Assembly (NCBI RefSeq): GCF_001704415.2 | Contig: NC_030826.1 | Coordinates: 28,763,324-28,827,323, forward strand | Reading direction: 5' to 3' | Length of the DNA: 64,000 nucleotides | From: Capra hircus | Taxonomy: Eukaryota; Chordata; Mammalia; Artiodactyla; Bovidae | In this document: positions 63,967-64,000 of the stretch, piece by piece | Numbering within the stretch: position 1 is the first letter of the stretch | Layout of the letters: each line of letters begins with the position of its first letter | Position numbers and translations under genes: made by a program | The notes under the pieces: generated by a model | Told to the model about the DNA's origin: nothing | Seen by the model: the letters and a program-made list of their open reading frames with translations, nothing else | Database searches by the model: none

Positions 63967-64000
63967 GGACTTCCCCAGAAGTTCAGTGGTTAAGACTCCG
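63967..64000 (+). mobile_element. CHR-type SINE head (cut by window edge)
   Basis: GGGACTTCCCCAGAAGTTCA followed by GTGGTTAAGACTCCG is the usual SINE start. Confidence 0.75.

Larger units (their letters stand above)
58337..64000 (-). other. GAS7: GAS7 intron 3 (partial)
   Basis: Sequence upstream of exon 4. Positions 58337-60060 are mostly unique with a short MIR-like patch. The stretch 60130-61260 is an L1 ORF2 remnant. Positions 61270-63960 show no repeat I can name and no WW or SH3 exon. Confidence 0.75.

Noticed and set aside
58337..64000. Search for GAS7 SH3/WW exons
   Set aside because: No minus-strand segment with the WW pattern (PPGW...YYVN...TTW) or SH3 text was found. These exons must lie outside the window.

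Overview
This window is vertebrate nuclear DNA from a ruminant (pecoran artiodactyl). It holds dozens of Bov-tA/Bov-A2 type SINEs, tRNA-Glu-derived CHR-type SINEs, BovB LINE 3' ends and mariner fragments of the type known from cattle and their relatives. The split exons and GT/AG introns rule out a prokaryotic or viral source. Recoverin residues differ from my recollection of the Bos taurus protein at a few positions, so a non-Bos pecoran is possible but not proven.

Two protein-coding genes are present, both on the minus strand. Positions 1-4.7 kb hold the 5' part of RCVRN (recoverin): coding exon 1 at 4067-4447 and exon 2 at 438-549. The last coding exon lies off the left edge. About 5 kb of repeat-rich intergenic DNA follows. 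GAS7 (growth arrest-specific 7) then fills the window from roughly 9.5 kb to the right edge. It has a long 3' UTR (about 9.54-15.88 kb) and eleven coding exons between 15,876 and 58,336. The SH3- and WW-coding first exons are off the right edge. The order RCVRN-GAS7 on one strand with a gap of about 5 kb matches my recollection of human 17p13.1.

The GAS7 exons join in frame at every junction. They encode the inter-domain linker, the complete F-BAR (FCH plus coiled-coil) module and the C-terminal tail. An in-frame ATG 51 bases upstream of exon 5 gives a possible alternative first exon. Starting there, the exons add up to exactly 336 codons plus stop, which agrees with the length I recall for a known short GAS7 isoform.

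The remainder is intronic and intergenic DNA with layered transposons: ancient L1, L2, MIR, hAT and an MLT1-like LTR, and younger ruminant SINEs and BovB pieces. I found no new gene system. The observations most worth checking are: a nearly perfect inverted pair of BovB fragments flanking GAS7 exon 7; a five-copy 40-bp CpG-rich minisatellite with nested CCCGGG palindromes inside the GAS7 3' UTR; the exon-5 alternative start with a G-rich tract close downstream; and photoreceptor-type CRX-like motifs just upstream of RCVRN. All repeat names come from sequence memory, not from a database search, and repeat borders are approximate to about 10 bases.
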